Positions 1 to 7,827 of a DNA stretch of 64,000 nucleotides are shown here, piece after piece. The DNA is from Floridanema evergladense (GTDB lineage Bacteria > Cyanobacteriota > Cyanobacteriia > Cyanobacteriales > Aerosakkonemataceae), in the NCBI RefSeq assembly GCF_041929205.1, contig NZ_JBHFNT010000075.1; one strand, written 5' to 3'. The first letter of the stretch is position 1. Each line of letters opens with the position of its first letter. The position numbers were made by a program, and so were the translations under genes. The notes beneath the pieces were generated by a model. That model worked only from the letters and a program-made list of their open reading frames with translations, had not been told where the DNA came from and searched no databases.

Positions 1-1055
1 TATGGATCGATCGACAACTAGTGAAAGCTCCTCTATTAGCTGGAAAACCTTGTGAAGCAGATTTGCGGATCGTGCGACAGGATGGCGAAATACGAGATAT
101 TGAAATTCGGGGCGAGCCAACTTTTGACTCGCGAGGACAAGTAACAGGTTGGGTAGGAACGGTAATGGATATTACCGAACAGCGTAAATTAGAACGTCTC
201 AAACATGAATTTATTTCTATTGTTAGTCATGAACTGCGAACTCCCCTCACCTCTATGCAGGTTGCTTTAAGTTTGCTCGATCAACAATTGGTCGATCCAA
301 CATCGGAAGACGGACAAGGAATGATTCACGTTGCCACAGAAGGAGTCGATCGCCTAGTGCGTTTGGTAAATGATATTCTCGATTTAGAACGGCTTGACTC
401 TGGTAAGATTTGCATTGAAAAACAGCTTTGTTATCCCGCCGATCTGATTCAAAGTGCGATCGACCAAATGAAAAATTTGGCAAATAAATCAAATATCAAA
501 TTTGAGGTGTCTGTAGTACCTTGTCCAGTTCAGGCTGACCCCGATCGCCTGATCCAAGTTCTTACCAATCTACTCAGTAATGCAATTCGCTTTTCTCCAG
601 TGGATTCAACTATTCAAATTCATGTAGAAAGATGTTCTGAGTCTGTGCAAAATGTATCTTTAGGGGATAGGGGTCAGGGGTTAGGGGCTAGGGATTCTTT
701 AGGGGATGGGGGTCAGGTGTTAGGGGATAGGGAAGAGTCTTTCTCCCCAACACCTACCCCCCAACCCCCAACCCCTTCCTCTTCCTCTTCCCCAACCCCC
801 ACCCCCCAACACCTAACCCCTTCTTCGTTCTTGCAGTTTATGGTTAAGGATCGGGGGCGTGGCATTCCTAGCGATCGGTTAGAAAAGATTTTTGAGCGAT
901 TTCAGCAAGTAGATACCTCTGACTCCCGTGAGAAAGGCGGAACTGGATTAGGATTAGCGATTTGCCGGACTATCATTGTGCAGCATGGAGGAAAAATTTG
1001 GGCAGAAAGCATTTTAGCCAAAGGCAGCAGTTTTTATTTCACTTTACCGATTTGA
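1..1055 (+). CDS. PAS-histidine kinase, 5' end outside window
   Basis: Sensor histidine kinase. The frame is open to the first base of the window, so the GTG at 21 is probably internal and the N-terminus is missing. Visible domains are the end of a PAS/PAC domain (ending near MDITEQ), a HisKA helix with the phospho-acceptor His in SHELRTPL, and a HATPase with N-box (NLLSNAIRFS), G1 (DRGRGIP) and G2 (GTGLGLAI). About 55 residues rich in Gly, Pro, Ser and Thr interrupt the HATPase between the N and G1 boxes; they are translated from a minisatellite at 659-823. The frame is kept and all ATP-binding boxes are intact, so the protein may still work. The receiver gene follows after 13 bases, so the two are probably a two-component pair. 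The signal sensed is unknown. Confidence 0.9.
   Translation, partial: WIDRQLVKAPLLAGKPCEADLRIVRQDGEIRDIEIRGEPTFDSRGQVTGWVGTVMDITEQRKLERLKHEFISIVSHELRTPLTSMQVALSLLDQQLVDPTSEDGQGMIHVATEGVDRLVRLVNDILDLERLDSGKICIEKQLCYPADLIQSAIDQMKNLANKSNIKFEVSVVPCPVQADPDRLIQVLTNLLSNAIRFSPVDSTIQIHVERCSESVQNVSLGDRGQGLGARDSLGDGGQVLGDREESFSPTPTPQPPTPSSSSSPTPTPQHLTPSSFLQFMVKDRGRGIPSDRLEKIFERFQQVDTSDSREKGGTGLGLAICRTIIVQHGGKIWAESILAKGSSFYFTLPI
659..823 (+). repeat. Palindromic minisatellite inside the kinase gene
   Basis: A G-rich arm (about 660-730, units such as TTAGGGGATAGGGGTC) is followed by a C-rich arm (about 745-822, units such as CCAACCCCCAACCCC). The arms are roughly complementary and could fold into a hairpin. 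The same kind of element lies between genes at 4310, 37943, 39051, 40870 and 41602. Its length is about 55 codons, so the kinase frame survives. Confidence 0.85.
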
Positions 1056-1068
1056 GGGGGCGGACGCG

Positions 1069-1449
1069 ATGGCAAAGAAACGTATCCTATTAATTGATGA
1101 TGAACCAGGGATTCGTCAAGTAATCCCAGTTGCATTTCGAGTAATTGCTTCCTGGGAGGCAATAGTTGCAGATTCCTGTCACACAGGGATTGCTCTTGCG
1201 GAAGCTGAACAACCAGATGCCATTTTACTGGATGTGATGATGCCGGAAATAGATGGTATCACTGCTTTTCATCAAATGCAAGCAATTCCTGCGATTAAGT
1301 CTATTCCGATTATTTTACTGACTGCAAAAGCACAAGCAAGCGATCGGCAAAGGTTTGCTCAATTAGCGATCGCTGGAGTTATTACTAAACCTTTCAAAGC
1401 ACCTGATTTAGTCAATCAAATTCGACTTATTCTCAACTGGAATGATTAA
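1069..1449 (+). CDS. Single-domain response regulator (CheY-like receiver)
   Basis: A stand-alone receiver of 126 residues, the usual length for CheY-like proteins. It has the acidic pair in LLIDDEPG, the phospho-acceptor Asp in LLDVMMP, the Thr in ILLTAKA and the conserved Lys in ITKPFKA. No output domain is present, so it must act by protein contact. It begins 13 bases after the kinase stop and is probably its partner and co-transcribed. Its last 42 bases overlap the 3' end of the convergent DUF5615 gene. Confidence 0.92.
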   Translation: MAKKRILLIDDEPGIRQVIPVAFRVIASWEAIVADSCHTGIALAEAEQPDAILLDVMMPEIDGITAFHQMQAIPAIKSIPIILLTAKAQASDRQRFAQLAIAGVITKPFKAPDLVNQIRLILNWND

Positions 1450-1770
1450 TTGTAAACGATCGGCGGTCGGGTGCAGAAGCCGATCAGCATTGCTGACCGT
1501 AATGACAGGTAACGACTCTGAAGTGTTTTCTTCACGCATGACCTGTTCCAGTGAATCCTTCCCTTTCATGCTGCGATTAGCAGTCAGCAAAATCATCTGA
1601 TTTTCTTGAGCAAGTCGCCAAACTACCCTGTCATCGCTATCAGTCGATAAATTTATATCGTCAAATGTGACAAACTGAATCGGGACAATATCCAACCAAC
1701 CTTGCGATGCGATCGCACCAAAGAAAACCAAAGCATGACCTTTGAGATTTTGATCGATCAAAAAAATCAT
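1408..1770 (-). CDS. DUF5615-type PIN-like toxin
   Basis: A 120-residue protein. The N-terminal IFLIDQNL, the central acidic STDSDDRVVW and the ILLTANRSMKG strand match the layout of the small PIN-like DUF5615 family (COG4634), predicted RNases of toxin-antitoxin pairs. Its ATG overlaps the stop of the DUF433 gene in an ATGA (1767-1770), the usual coupled antitoxin-toxin order. The 3' end runs 42 bases into the convergent response regulator. Family assignment is by motif recognition; RNase activity is inferred. Confidence 0.75.
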   Translation of the reverse strand: MIFLIDQNLKGHALVFFGAIASQGWLDIVPIQFVTFDDINLSTDSDDRVVWRLAQENQMILLTANRSMKGKDSLEQVMREENTSESLPVITVSNADRLLHPTADRLQLIIPVENKSNLID

Positions 1771-2147
1771 ACTTTAGACTCACGCTTTGCCTTAGCCGCT
1801 CGAAGCTTTTCCCAAGCAGCTTCAGTTCCAGGCTTGGGTGGTTTTGCTGCACTTCGCGCAACTCGGTCACGATTTTGCTCCTCGTAGTATTGTTGGAGTT
1901 CTTCAGCTTCTTGGAGAACTTGCTGGTACTCAGCTTCTACCTCTGTATAATGAGCTTCAATATAAGTCAGGGCAGCATTAATTTGCTCCTCAGTAAGATC
2001 AAATAATCCCTGAATAAACTTGGGCGGATATTGCGCCGTCACGTAGTCCATCACATCGTAGAGAGTGATGCGTGTACCTGCGATCGTTAATCCACGCTCT
2101 GTACGAATAATCGGTGGTCGCTCATTAGATACTGAAGTCATAGCCAT
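1767..2147 (-). CDS. DUF433 antitoxin
   Basis: A 126-residue protein with a DUF433 domain (COG2442), roughly residues 10-75; TIAGTRITLYDVMDY is the characteristic start of the family's helix-turn-helix-like region. The last 50 residues are charged and likely helical, a plausible toxin-binding tail. It comes first in the two-gene operon with the DUF5615 toxin and overlaps it by four bases. Proteins of this kind usually repress their own promoter, which would lie in 2148-2247. A second, unpaired DUF433 gene lies at 19619. Confidence 0.8.
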   Translation of the reverse strand: MAMTSVSNERPPIIRTERGLTIAGTRITLYDVMDYVTAQYPPKFIQGLFDLTEEQINAALTYIEAHYTEVEAEYQQVLQEAEELQQYYEEQNRDRVARSAAKPPKPGTEAAWEKLRAAKAKRESKV

Positions 2148-2247
2148 AGCTTTTGAATGCTATTTTATTCTACTTCAGAGAACCGCCTCCGTTATGGGGT
2201 TCATTAAGCACATCTTCATAGAGAATTGGGATAAGAACTTTGAGAAA

Positions 2248-3333
2248 TTATTGTTCTACTAACCGCATAACGTGACCGTCAGGATCTCTGACCAAAAAGC
2301 CTTTTTTGAATCCTAATGTTTGTTGGGGAATTGTCACAATGCTGGGAGAGACAAAGGTAGATTGATTCATCCGTAATAGTGATGCTATTGCTTGTGTATC
2401 GGACACAATCAGTGTAGTTTCCCAATGTATTAAATCATTGGGTTTAGTATCAGCGGGTAAGGTACGCCCATCTCGCGGTGCTAGGTATTCGAGAAACTCG
2501 ATCCCAGGACCAGCTGCCGATCGCAAACCGCTAATATGTAATCTTGCCCCTTTTACATGATTAAGATACTCTTGCTCGCTCCCATAATTCATGCTTTCTC
2601 CCGCTAACTTCAAACCCAATAAATCACGGTAGAACTTCAAACTTGCCGCTGTATTAGAAACTACGATCGCTGTATGGTCGATGCCTTGAAATAATTGATT
2701 AGTTGAGTGCTGCCATTTGGGATCGCCTTTTCCGGGAGGGAAGTAAATAATTTCTAAATTATGACCGTCTGGATCTTTGAAATAAAAGGCACGAATTCCA
2801 GCAGCGGCAATGTTCCAATCAGGGAGACGTTGGGGAGCAGTGGAGGTGTGTTGTATTTTGTACTTGCGGAGATGCTGGTAAGCTTTATCCATGTCGCTGA
2901 CTACGATCGCGATATGCTGGAACCAGCGATCGTTACTCCGCGAATCAATGGGTATTGGTCTTCCCTTTGGCGTGAGATATTCCGTCAGTTCAATAAACTC
3001 ATTACCCAACTGCATTCGCACTACACGCATTCGGACACCAAATAATCCTTGCAATTTTTCATATTCAGTACCCAATACTTCAATATCTGAAACTTTGTTG
3101 AAAGATAAAACTTGAGAATAAAATTCTACAGATTTATCGATATCTGAAACTGTCATGCCCACAGATTCTACTGCTTTAACAGATGTTTGAGTAGTTTGGG
3201 TTTGTGCGATCGTCGTTAAGCGATTATCATCTCGATGCAGAGCTTGAGAGTAAACTTGGTTATGAAGAAATATGACGGCAACAAAGATGCTAACCGACAG
3301 AATTACTCTAGCTATTTTTTTGTTTAATCTCAT
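2248..3333 (-). CDS. Exported VOC-superfamily protein with two glyoxalase-like domains
   Basis: A 361-residue protein with a positively charged start and hydrophobic stretch (about residues 8-28) that looks like a signal peptide or anchor. Two vicinal-oxygen-chelate domains follow: about 55-200 (ESVGMTVSDIDKSVEFY to FKDPDGHNLEIIYF) and 215-360 (IDHTAIVVSNTAASLKFY to RDPDGHVMRLVE). Such domains bind a divalent metal in glyoxalases and extradiol dioxygenases, but the substrate cannot be told here. The gene follows the hypothetical gene at 3375 on the same strand after 41 bases and is probably co-transcribed. Confidence 0.85.
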   Translation of the reverse strand: MRLNKKIARVILSVSIFVAVIFLHNQVYSQALHRDDNRLTTIAQTQTTQTSVKAVESVGMTVSDIDKSVEFYSQVLSFNKVSDIEVLGTEYEKLQGLFGVRMRVVRMQLGNEFIELTEYLTPKGRPIPIDSRSNDRWFQHIAIVVSDMDKAYQHLRKYKIQHTSTAPQRLPDWNIAAAGIRAFYFKDPDGHNLEIIYFPPGKGDPKWQHSTNQLFQGIDHTAIVVSNTAASLKFYRDLLGLKLAGESMNYGSEQEYLNHVKGARLHISGLRSAAGPGIEFLEYLAPRDGRTLPADTKPNDLIHWETTLIVSDTQAIASLLRMNQSTFVSPSIVTIPQQTLGFKKGFLVRDPDGHVMRLVEQ

Positions 3334-3374
3334 TAAAAACTCACAAATTCACTGGATTAATTATTGATGAATTA

Positions 3375-4256
3375 TTAGCTCAGTAGTAATGTTTTCGATA
3401 GCTTAAAAGCCGAATTCAAAAAAGTTTCCACTTGTTGCTTTTGATTTTGGGCTATTTCTGCATCAGCGTCAATTTTTGTAGGAATTGCTAATTGAGAAGC
3501 TCGCAAAACTGCTCCTACCCAATGCTGAGTGTGCCAGAAACCATCGCCGTCTAAATTGGGCAGATTTTCTGTTTCCGAGAAAGGATAAGGAGTTACATAC
3601 CAGTAAGGTTCTTCGTAGTTGGTGTCTCCAGGTGACAAACCAATGCCGATACTCATTTGTTCGCCATTCTTAGTACCAGGAAGTAAGATTAATGCTGCCA
3701 TATCAAAGTGATGAGGCCAAGTATAGATCGGAAAAGTTTCTCCATTGGCGGCAATTAATTCTTGTAAAATTTGATTAGTATTACCATAGTAATTAGTTAG
3801 TTCTTGCAGTGCTGATTGTTCGGTTGCATCAAAAGCAGCACCATGAGCAACAGGATGGTCGGGAAAATCTTCTTGAGGATAGGAAGGAAGAGCAATTTTA
3901 TCTGGATTAGCACCTAATTTGGAAATTTGCTCCTTCAGCCAATTTAGTGCTTCTCCCATTGTTTTTCCCTGTAGAGGAAAGGCAGCGATTGTATTATTTT
4001 GTTGGTCTAGAACTATCAGCGTTAGGGCGATCGGATCGACTGCCACCCGAAACGGTTTTTCCGCTGGAATCAATACTCCAGTAAACATTTTTAAGGCAGG
4101 ATTCCATGCCAAACTAGTGTGACTATAGTCTGGTAATGGTTCTGCAAGGGCAGCACCCGTAACAGCGATGAACTGAACTGCATAATGGAGTTGTAGTCTA
4201 CTTTCTGTCAGTTTTTCGGGTTGGAAATTGCCAACGGTTTGCCATGAATTATTCAT
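3375..4256 (-). CDS. Conserved hypothetical protein
   Basis: A 293-residue soluble-looking protein that I do not recognise securely. It has no signal peptide or membrane segment. Aromatic-rich motifs stand out: TWPHHFDMAALILLPG (about residues 180-195), EEPYWYVTPYPF and FWHTQHWVGAVL, suggesting a ligand pocket rather than a nucleic-acid protein. It may belong to a family related to DUF5996, but I cannot confirm that. It is upstream of the VOC gene in the same orientation (41-base gap) and separated from the GMC-DM13 operon by a minisatellite with a MITE in it. Confidence 0.7.
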   Translation of the reverse strand: MNNSWQTVGNFQPEKLTESRLQLHYAVQFIAVTGAALAEPLPDYSHTSLAWNPALKMFTGVLIPAEKPFRVAVDPIALTLIVLDQQNNTIAAFPLQGKTMGEALNWLKEQISKLGANPDKIALPSYPQEDFPDHPVAHGAAFDATEQSALQELTNYYGNTNQILQELIAANGETFPIYTWPHHFDMAALILLPGTKNGEQMSIGIGLSPGDTNYEEPYWYVTPYPFSETENLPNLDGDGFWHTQHWVGAVLRASQLAIPTKIDADAEIAQNQKQQVETFLNSAFKLSKTLLLS

Positions 4257-4309
4257 TGTAAATTGCCTCAGTTAGAAGATTTTTGAAGTTTCCCAGTAGG
4301 GGCAAAGAA

Positions 4310-4516
4310 GGGGTTAGGTGTTGGGTGTTGGGTGTTAGGTGATAGGGAAACTTCTTCTTCCCTATCACCTAAGCTGTCACGCATTTAAATCACTTATTAA
4401 GATTGCAGGGGGGCAGGGGGGCAGGGGGGCAGGGGAGAGAATTAGACGAATTTTCTTCTGTTTCCAAACAATCCAATTTAAATGGGGAACAGCTTAACAC
4501 CTGACCCCCATCCCCA
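4310..4516. repeat. Minisatellite hairpin interrupted by a MITE
   Basis: A G-rich arm (4310-4348, units like GGTGTTGGGTGTTAGG), a short AC/TTC loop, then a C-rich arm split into 4358-4369 and 4497-4516 by the MITE at 4370-4496. Joining the two C-rich pieces through a single TA restores a 17-base complement of the G-rich arm. It lies between two minus-strand genes. Confidence 0.85.
4370..4496. mobile_element. MITE copy A (TA target duplication)
   Basis: The terminal inverted repeats AGCTGTCACGCATTTAAAT and, at the other end, ATTTAAATGGGGAACAGCT are flanked by TA on both sides. The inside holds three copies of an 8-bp GGGGGGCA unit (about 4408-4433). Apart from copy number of this unit the element is almost identical to the one at 50471-50581. 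There is no coding capacity. TIR design and TA duplication are typical of IS630/Tc1-mariner derivatives (inference); no such transposase is in the window. Confidence 0.85.
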
Positions 4517-4529
4517 AAGATTGCCTCTA

Positions 4530-5012
4530 CTATTTCAAAGTAGCTGCGCCAAAGGTTGCATTAAATTTACGACACCAGATTACTGCTGATTTGTAATCTG
4601 CTAGATTAACGTTATTAGGAATACTGTAACTTTGAGAACCGCTAAATTTTTTTAAGGGAGCTATAAGCACATAGTCTCCTTCTTTAAGTGGATAAGAAGG
4701 GGGTTTAGTAGAGGCAATTACATTATTAGAACGATGCAAGATTACTACTAAATCTGGCCCCATATTTGAGGTTTTAAATGATTGGTCTAACTCTAAGGAT
4801 GATTTGCCATTTTTGGTAATAATGCGGACTGTTCCAGAAGTAGAATGTTCCCCAGAAACAAAAGAGCCAGTCTTTACAGAATTAGGGTTTGCAGCTATAA
4901 GTGATTCTTCAGAAATAGGACTTGCTAAAGACTGTTTGACTGATTCCTGTATGCTATAACCGACAGCGAACAAAGTTGCGATACTTGCGATTAGTAAATA
5001 TTTCGATTTCAT
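4530..5012 (-). CDS. Exported DM13-domain protein 1
   Basis: A 160-residue protein with an N-terminal signal or anchor (KYLLIASIATLFAVGYSI). The rest is a DM13 domain, recognised from TGSFVSGEHSTSGTVRI, the GPDLVVILH strand, and the conserved single Cys in SAVIWCRKFNATFGAA. DM13 domains are proposed to take part in extracytoplasmic redox or electron transfer, the Cys being the suspected active residue. The gene starts 18 bases after the GMC oxidoreductase stop and must be in its operon. A paralogue at 34861 also neighbours a GMC gene, which supports a functional link. Confidence 0.88.
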   Translation of the reverse strand: MKSKYLLIASIATLFAVGYSIQESVKQSLASPISEESLIAANPNSVKTGSFVSGEHSTSGTVRIITKNGKSSLELDQSFKTSNMGPDLVVILHRSNNVIASTKPPSYPLKEGDYVLIAPLKKFSGSQSYSIPNNVNLADYKSAVIWCRKFNATFGAATLK

Positions 5013-5030
5013 GATGATAATCTCCTGAAA

Positions 5031-6596
5031 CTATTTGATTCGTTGGATAAGATGATCTGCTACGCGCAAGGCATTGGCAATAATGGTGAGTGTGGGATTT
5101 ACTGCTCCACTGGAACAGAAGAAACTACCATCTACAATGTAAAGGTTGTCAAGATCGTGGGTGCGACAATTGAGGTCTAATACTGAAGTTTTTGGGTCTT
5201 CACCAAAGCGACAGGTGCCAACTTGGTGTCCGACACCATCTAGAGGAAGTTTGCCTGTAAAATAGGTTTTGCCACCTTTTACGAAATAAGAACAGTTGGG
5301 TAAAATTTCTTGACCGCATTCGATCGCTTTGAGAATTTCAATCCAACGGGTTTGTAAGCGATCGTAAGATTCGCTATTATTCTCGGTATATTCAAGAATA
5401 ATTTTGTCACCATCAACTCTAACTCGATTGTTGGGGTCGGGTAAATCTTCCACTGTTAACCACCAATCAATAGAATGAGTGGCTACTTGTTCGGGAGTCA
5501 AGGGTGCGTAAGCTTCAGCATTTCCTTCCAAAGCTTCTTTGCTGACTTTTCCTAAAGTTTGAATTTGTCCCAACGGGTAATCATAACCTTCTTCACCCCA
5601 GTAAAAATCGTTAATCGACATGGTTTTCTGAAAAGCAGTGGGGTTGGGTTTTTTTGATACGCCAATGATAGAACCCAATACGTGCTTCATAAAGTTACGC
5701 CCAACCAAACCGGAACTATTGGCTAATCCGTCGGGATGTTTGTCGTTAGCTGATTTGAGGAGGAGAACAGAGGAATTGATTGCGCCACAGGCGATCGCTA
5801 CAATATCCCCAGAAAATGTGCGAATTTCCCCTTGCACCTCAACCTCTACCTCTGTTACTTCCTTCCCAGAAGGACTGGTGTGCAGAAGCAAAACTTTTGC
5901 TTCTGTAAGTAGCGTGACGTTATTTTGACGCATTACCGGACGAATGCCTGTGACTTCTGCATCTGATTTAGCTTGAACCAAACAGGGAAAACCATCGCAG
6001 GTATTGCAACGAATACATTCACTCAAGTAACGTTCGGCTTCATTTAATCGGATGCCTACAGGGGTATGGTAAGGATGTAACCCTTGTGCTTGTAATGCTT
6101 CATGAATTTCTTGAAGTCGGGGTTCGTGGGTGACAGCAGGGTAGGGATACTCTTCGCTACGGAATGGTTCGGTGGGGTCTTCTCCACTTTGACCATGTAC
6201 TTGGTAGAGTTTTTCTGCTTGGATGTAATATCGTTCAAAGTCTTGGTACTTTAAGGGCCATTCTGGGGAAATGCCATCTCTGTGGGAATATTTCTCAAAG
6301 TCCTTTTCTCGAAGGCGAAACAATGCGGCACCGTAGAGTTTGGTATTACCACCAACGAAGTAACTCATGCCGGGGTGCAGTTCGTTACCGTCTTTGTCAT
6401 ACCAAATTTCTTGATTGTGATAGCGATCGCTATTAAAAACTACCTTTGTATTCCAATTATCTTTTTCTCTGGGTAGAAATGGCCCTCGCTCTAATACTAA
6501 AATTTGTTTGCCAGTCTGAGCAAGGCGATGTATCAAAGTGCCGCCACCTGCACCTGTTCCAATTACAATGACATCATAATGGTTATTTGTAGACAT
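5031..6596 (-). CDS. GMC oxidoreductase 1, with Cys cluster
   Basis: An FAD-dependent glucose-methanol-choline family dehydrogenase of 521 residues without a signal peptide. The dinucleotide-binding GTGAGGG is at residues 13-19; the C-terminal active-site region contains GVGHQVGTCRFG and NPTLTIIANALRVADHLI. A four-cysteine cluster CIRCNTCDGFPC (Cys194, 197, 200, 205; spacing Cx2Cx2Cx4C) suggests a metal or Fe-S site, or structural thiols; which one cannot be told from sequence. It sits between aquaporin (23 bases) and DM13 (18 bases), an operon. The substrate is unknown. Paralogues lie at 33073 and 41766. Confidence 0.92.
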   Translation of the reverse strand: MSTNNHYDVIVIGTGAGGGTLIHRLAQTGKQILVLERGPFLPREKDNWNTKVVFNSDRYHNQEIWYDKDGNELHPGMSYFVGGNTKLYGAALFRLREKDFEKYSHRDGISPEWPLKYQDFERYYIQAEKLYQVHGQSGEDPTEPFRSEEYPYPAVTHEPRLQEIHEALQAQGLHPYHTPVGIRLNEAERYLSECIRCNTCDGFPCLVQAKSDAEVTGIRPVMRQNNVTLLTEAKVLLLHTSPSGKEVTEVEVEVQGEIRTFSGDIVAIACGAINSSVLLLKSANDKHPDGLANSSGLVGRNFMKHVLGSIIGVSKKPNPTAFQKTMSINDFYWGEEGYDYPLGQIQTLGKVSKEALEGNAEAYAPLTPEQVATHSIDWWLTVEDLPDPNNRVRVDGDKIILEYTENNSESYDRLQTRWIEILKAIECGQEILPNCSYFVKGGKTYFTGKLPLDGVGHQVGTCRFGEDPKTSVLDLNCRTHDLDNLYIVDGSFFCSSGAVNPTLTIIANALRVADHLIQRIK

Positions 6597-6619
6597 TTTG
6601 TTGCTCCAATATTTGGGTT

Positions 6620-7447
6620 CTAAGAACTAGGTAACTTATCGCTTAAATCCCATCGCCCATCAGCTGCCGATCGACGATAATTGCAACGAAAGATGCAACG
6701 ATAATTGTTGTCATGATGGAGTTTGGCACATTTGACTGCTTTTGTGCCCATCAGCCGGACATACAGTTCTGCGGCAAATAACATTCCTAACAGCGGTGCT
6801 GTAAAGTAAATCCATAATCCTGTTGCCACTTGAGCCGGAATTGCAGATGCTAGACTACGGGCTGGATTCATGCTCATTCCTGATAAGGGAGCTTCTACTG
6901 TAATGTAGATGGCAATTAAACTTCCGGCAATTAGTCCAGTATATTTGTTTAATTTCCGGTTATTAGATACGAACAGCACCATCAACATCATGCCAAAGGA
7001 AATGATCAGTTCGGCGAAGAATGCGACTGTCTCGCCGTTTGCGCCGGGGATTGTCACTATATAGTTAACTGTGGGATTTGCGATCGCATCTCTTAATATC
7101 CAGATTGCTACAATTAAGCCCATTAACCCGCCGATAAAGTGTGCCAGGATGTAAAAAAACGCATCCCACGACTTTACTTTTCCCAGGCGGAAGAAGGTTA
7201 AAGTAAATGCTGGATTGAGGTGTGCGCCTGATTGTTTACCCCAAGGTGAGTAGACAATTGCGATCGCTGTCAGTCCCATTGCTACACCGATGGAGAAACG
7301 TCGCACCAGTGGATCGGTGATTGCTTGCCGAAGTGGTGATGTGGGATACTCTAGCAGCGCCGTCACTAAAGAGGCACTAATTAAAAAGATACCCAAACCC
7401 GCAGCTTCCATTAGATATTCAGGGTAGTGGCGACGTAAGGTGTCCAT
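6620..7447 (-). CDS. MIP-family channel (aquaporin/glycerol facilitator)
   Basis: A 275-residue membrane channel with six hydrophobic segments and both pore motifs, HLNPAFT (first half) and SMNPARS (second half). The second shows the aquaporin NPAR form. The last 40 residues are an unusual soluble tail rich in Cys, His and Arg (KCAKLHHDNNYRCIFRCNYR), which might bind metal. It is first gene of the operon aquaporin-GMC1-DM13, so it could let the GMC substrate or product (small alcohol, polyol, hydrogen peroxide) through the membrane. This role is inferred only from context. Confidence 0.9.
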   Translation of the reverse strand: MDTLRRHYPEYLMEAAGLGIFLISASLVTALLEYPTSPLRQAITDPLVRRFSIGVAMGLTAIAIVYSPWGKQSGAHLNPAFTLTFFRLGKVKSWDAFFYILAHFIGGLMGLIVAIWILRDAIANPTVNYIVTIPGANGETVAFFAELIISFGMMLMVLFVSNNRKLNKYTGLIAGSLIAIYITVEAPLSGMSMNPARSLASAIPAQVATGLWIYFTAPLLGMLFAAELYVRLMGTKAVKCAKLHHDNNYRCIFRCNYRRSAADGRWDLSDKLPSS

Positions 7448-7693
7448 AATGAAAGTTAAATCTCAAAAATTCGACCAGGATTTAAGGATGAAAGGATTTC
7501 CAGATTTTTTATTTTGAATGAAACAATTCTATTTTGAGCTATTACCTCAAATTCAGAGTAGAACTTTGAGCTTTTATTCTTAGATACTGAGATGATTATG
7601 GCTGACGTAATTTGGTAAAAAGTGAGACTTTTTGAAGTATTTACATTAAAAAAGCTGAGAAGTTAGTTAGAAGATTCTCAAAAATTTTTCAGC
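7448..7693. other. Intergenic: probable promoter region of the aquaporin operon
   Basis: AT-rich DNA upstream of the minus-strand aquaporin gene. I see no open frame and no RNA gene. The operon promoter should lie here, but no -35/-10 pair stands out enough to mark. Confidence 0.4.
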
Positions 7694-7802
7694 TAATACC
7701 AATTCTTTATGAAGATGCGCTTAATTAAGCCCACCTCAAACCCCTCTCCGTCCACAGGGAGGGGGCAATGATAAACGCAATTTTACAGAGAATTGGTATA
7801 AC
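7694..7802. repeat. Palindromic repeat with ATACCAATTCT ends
   Basis: It begins TAATACCAATTCT and ends AGAATTGGTATAA, with imperfect complementary halves and an internal CTCTCCGTCCACAGGGAG hairpin. The element at 34712-34802 has similar ends and the same kind of core. It lies 26 bases beyond the leader-distal end of the CRISPR array. Confidence 0.7.
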
Positions 7803-7827
7803 TTTAATTTATGGTGATATCAAGTTC

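Noticed and set aside
253..492. Minus-strand frame inside the first kinase
   Set aside because: Fully antisense to the HisKA/HATPase coding sequence.
5031..6596. Calling the GMC Cys motif a ferredoxin-type Fe-S cluster
   Set aside because: Spacing Cx2Cx2Cx4C is suggestive but the usual distal Cys-Pro and fold are not seen; left as metal or structural site.
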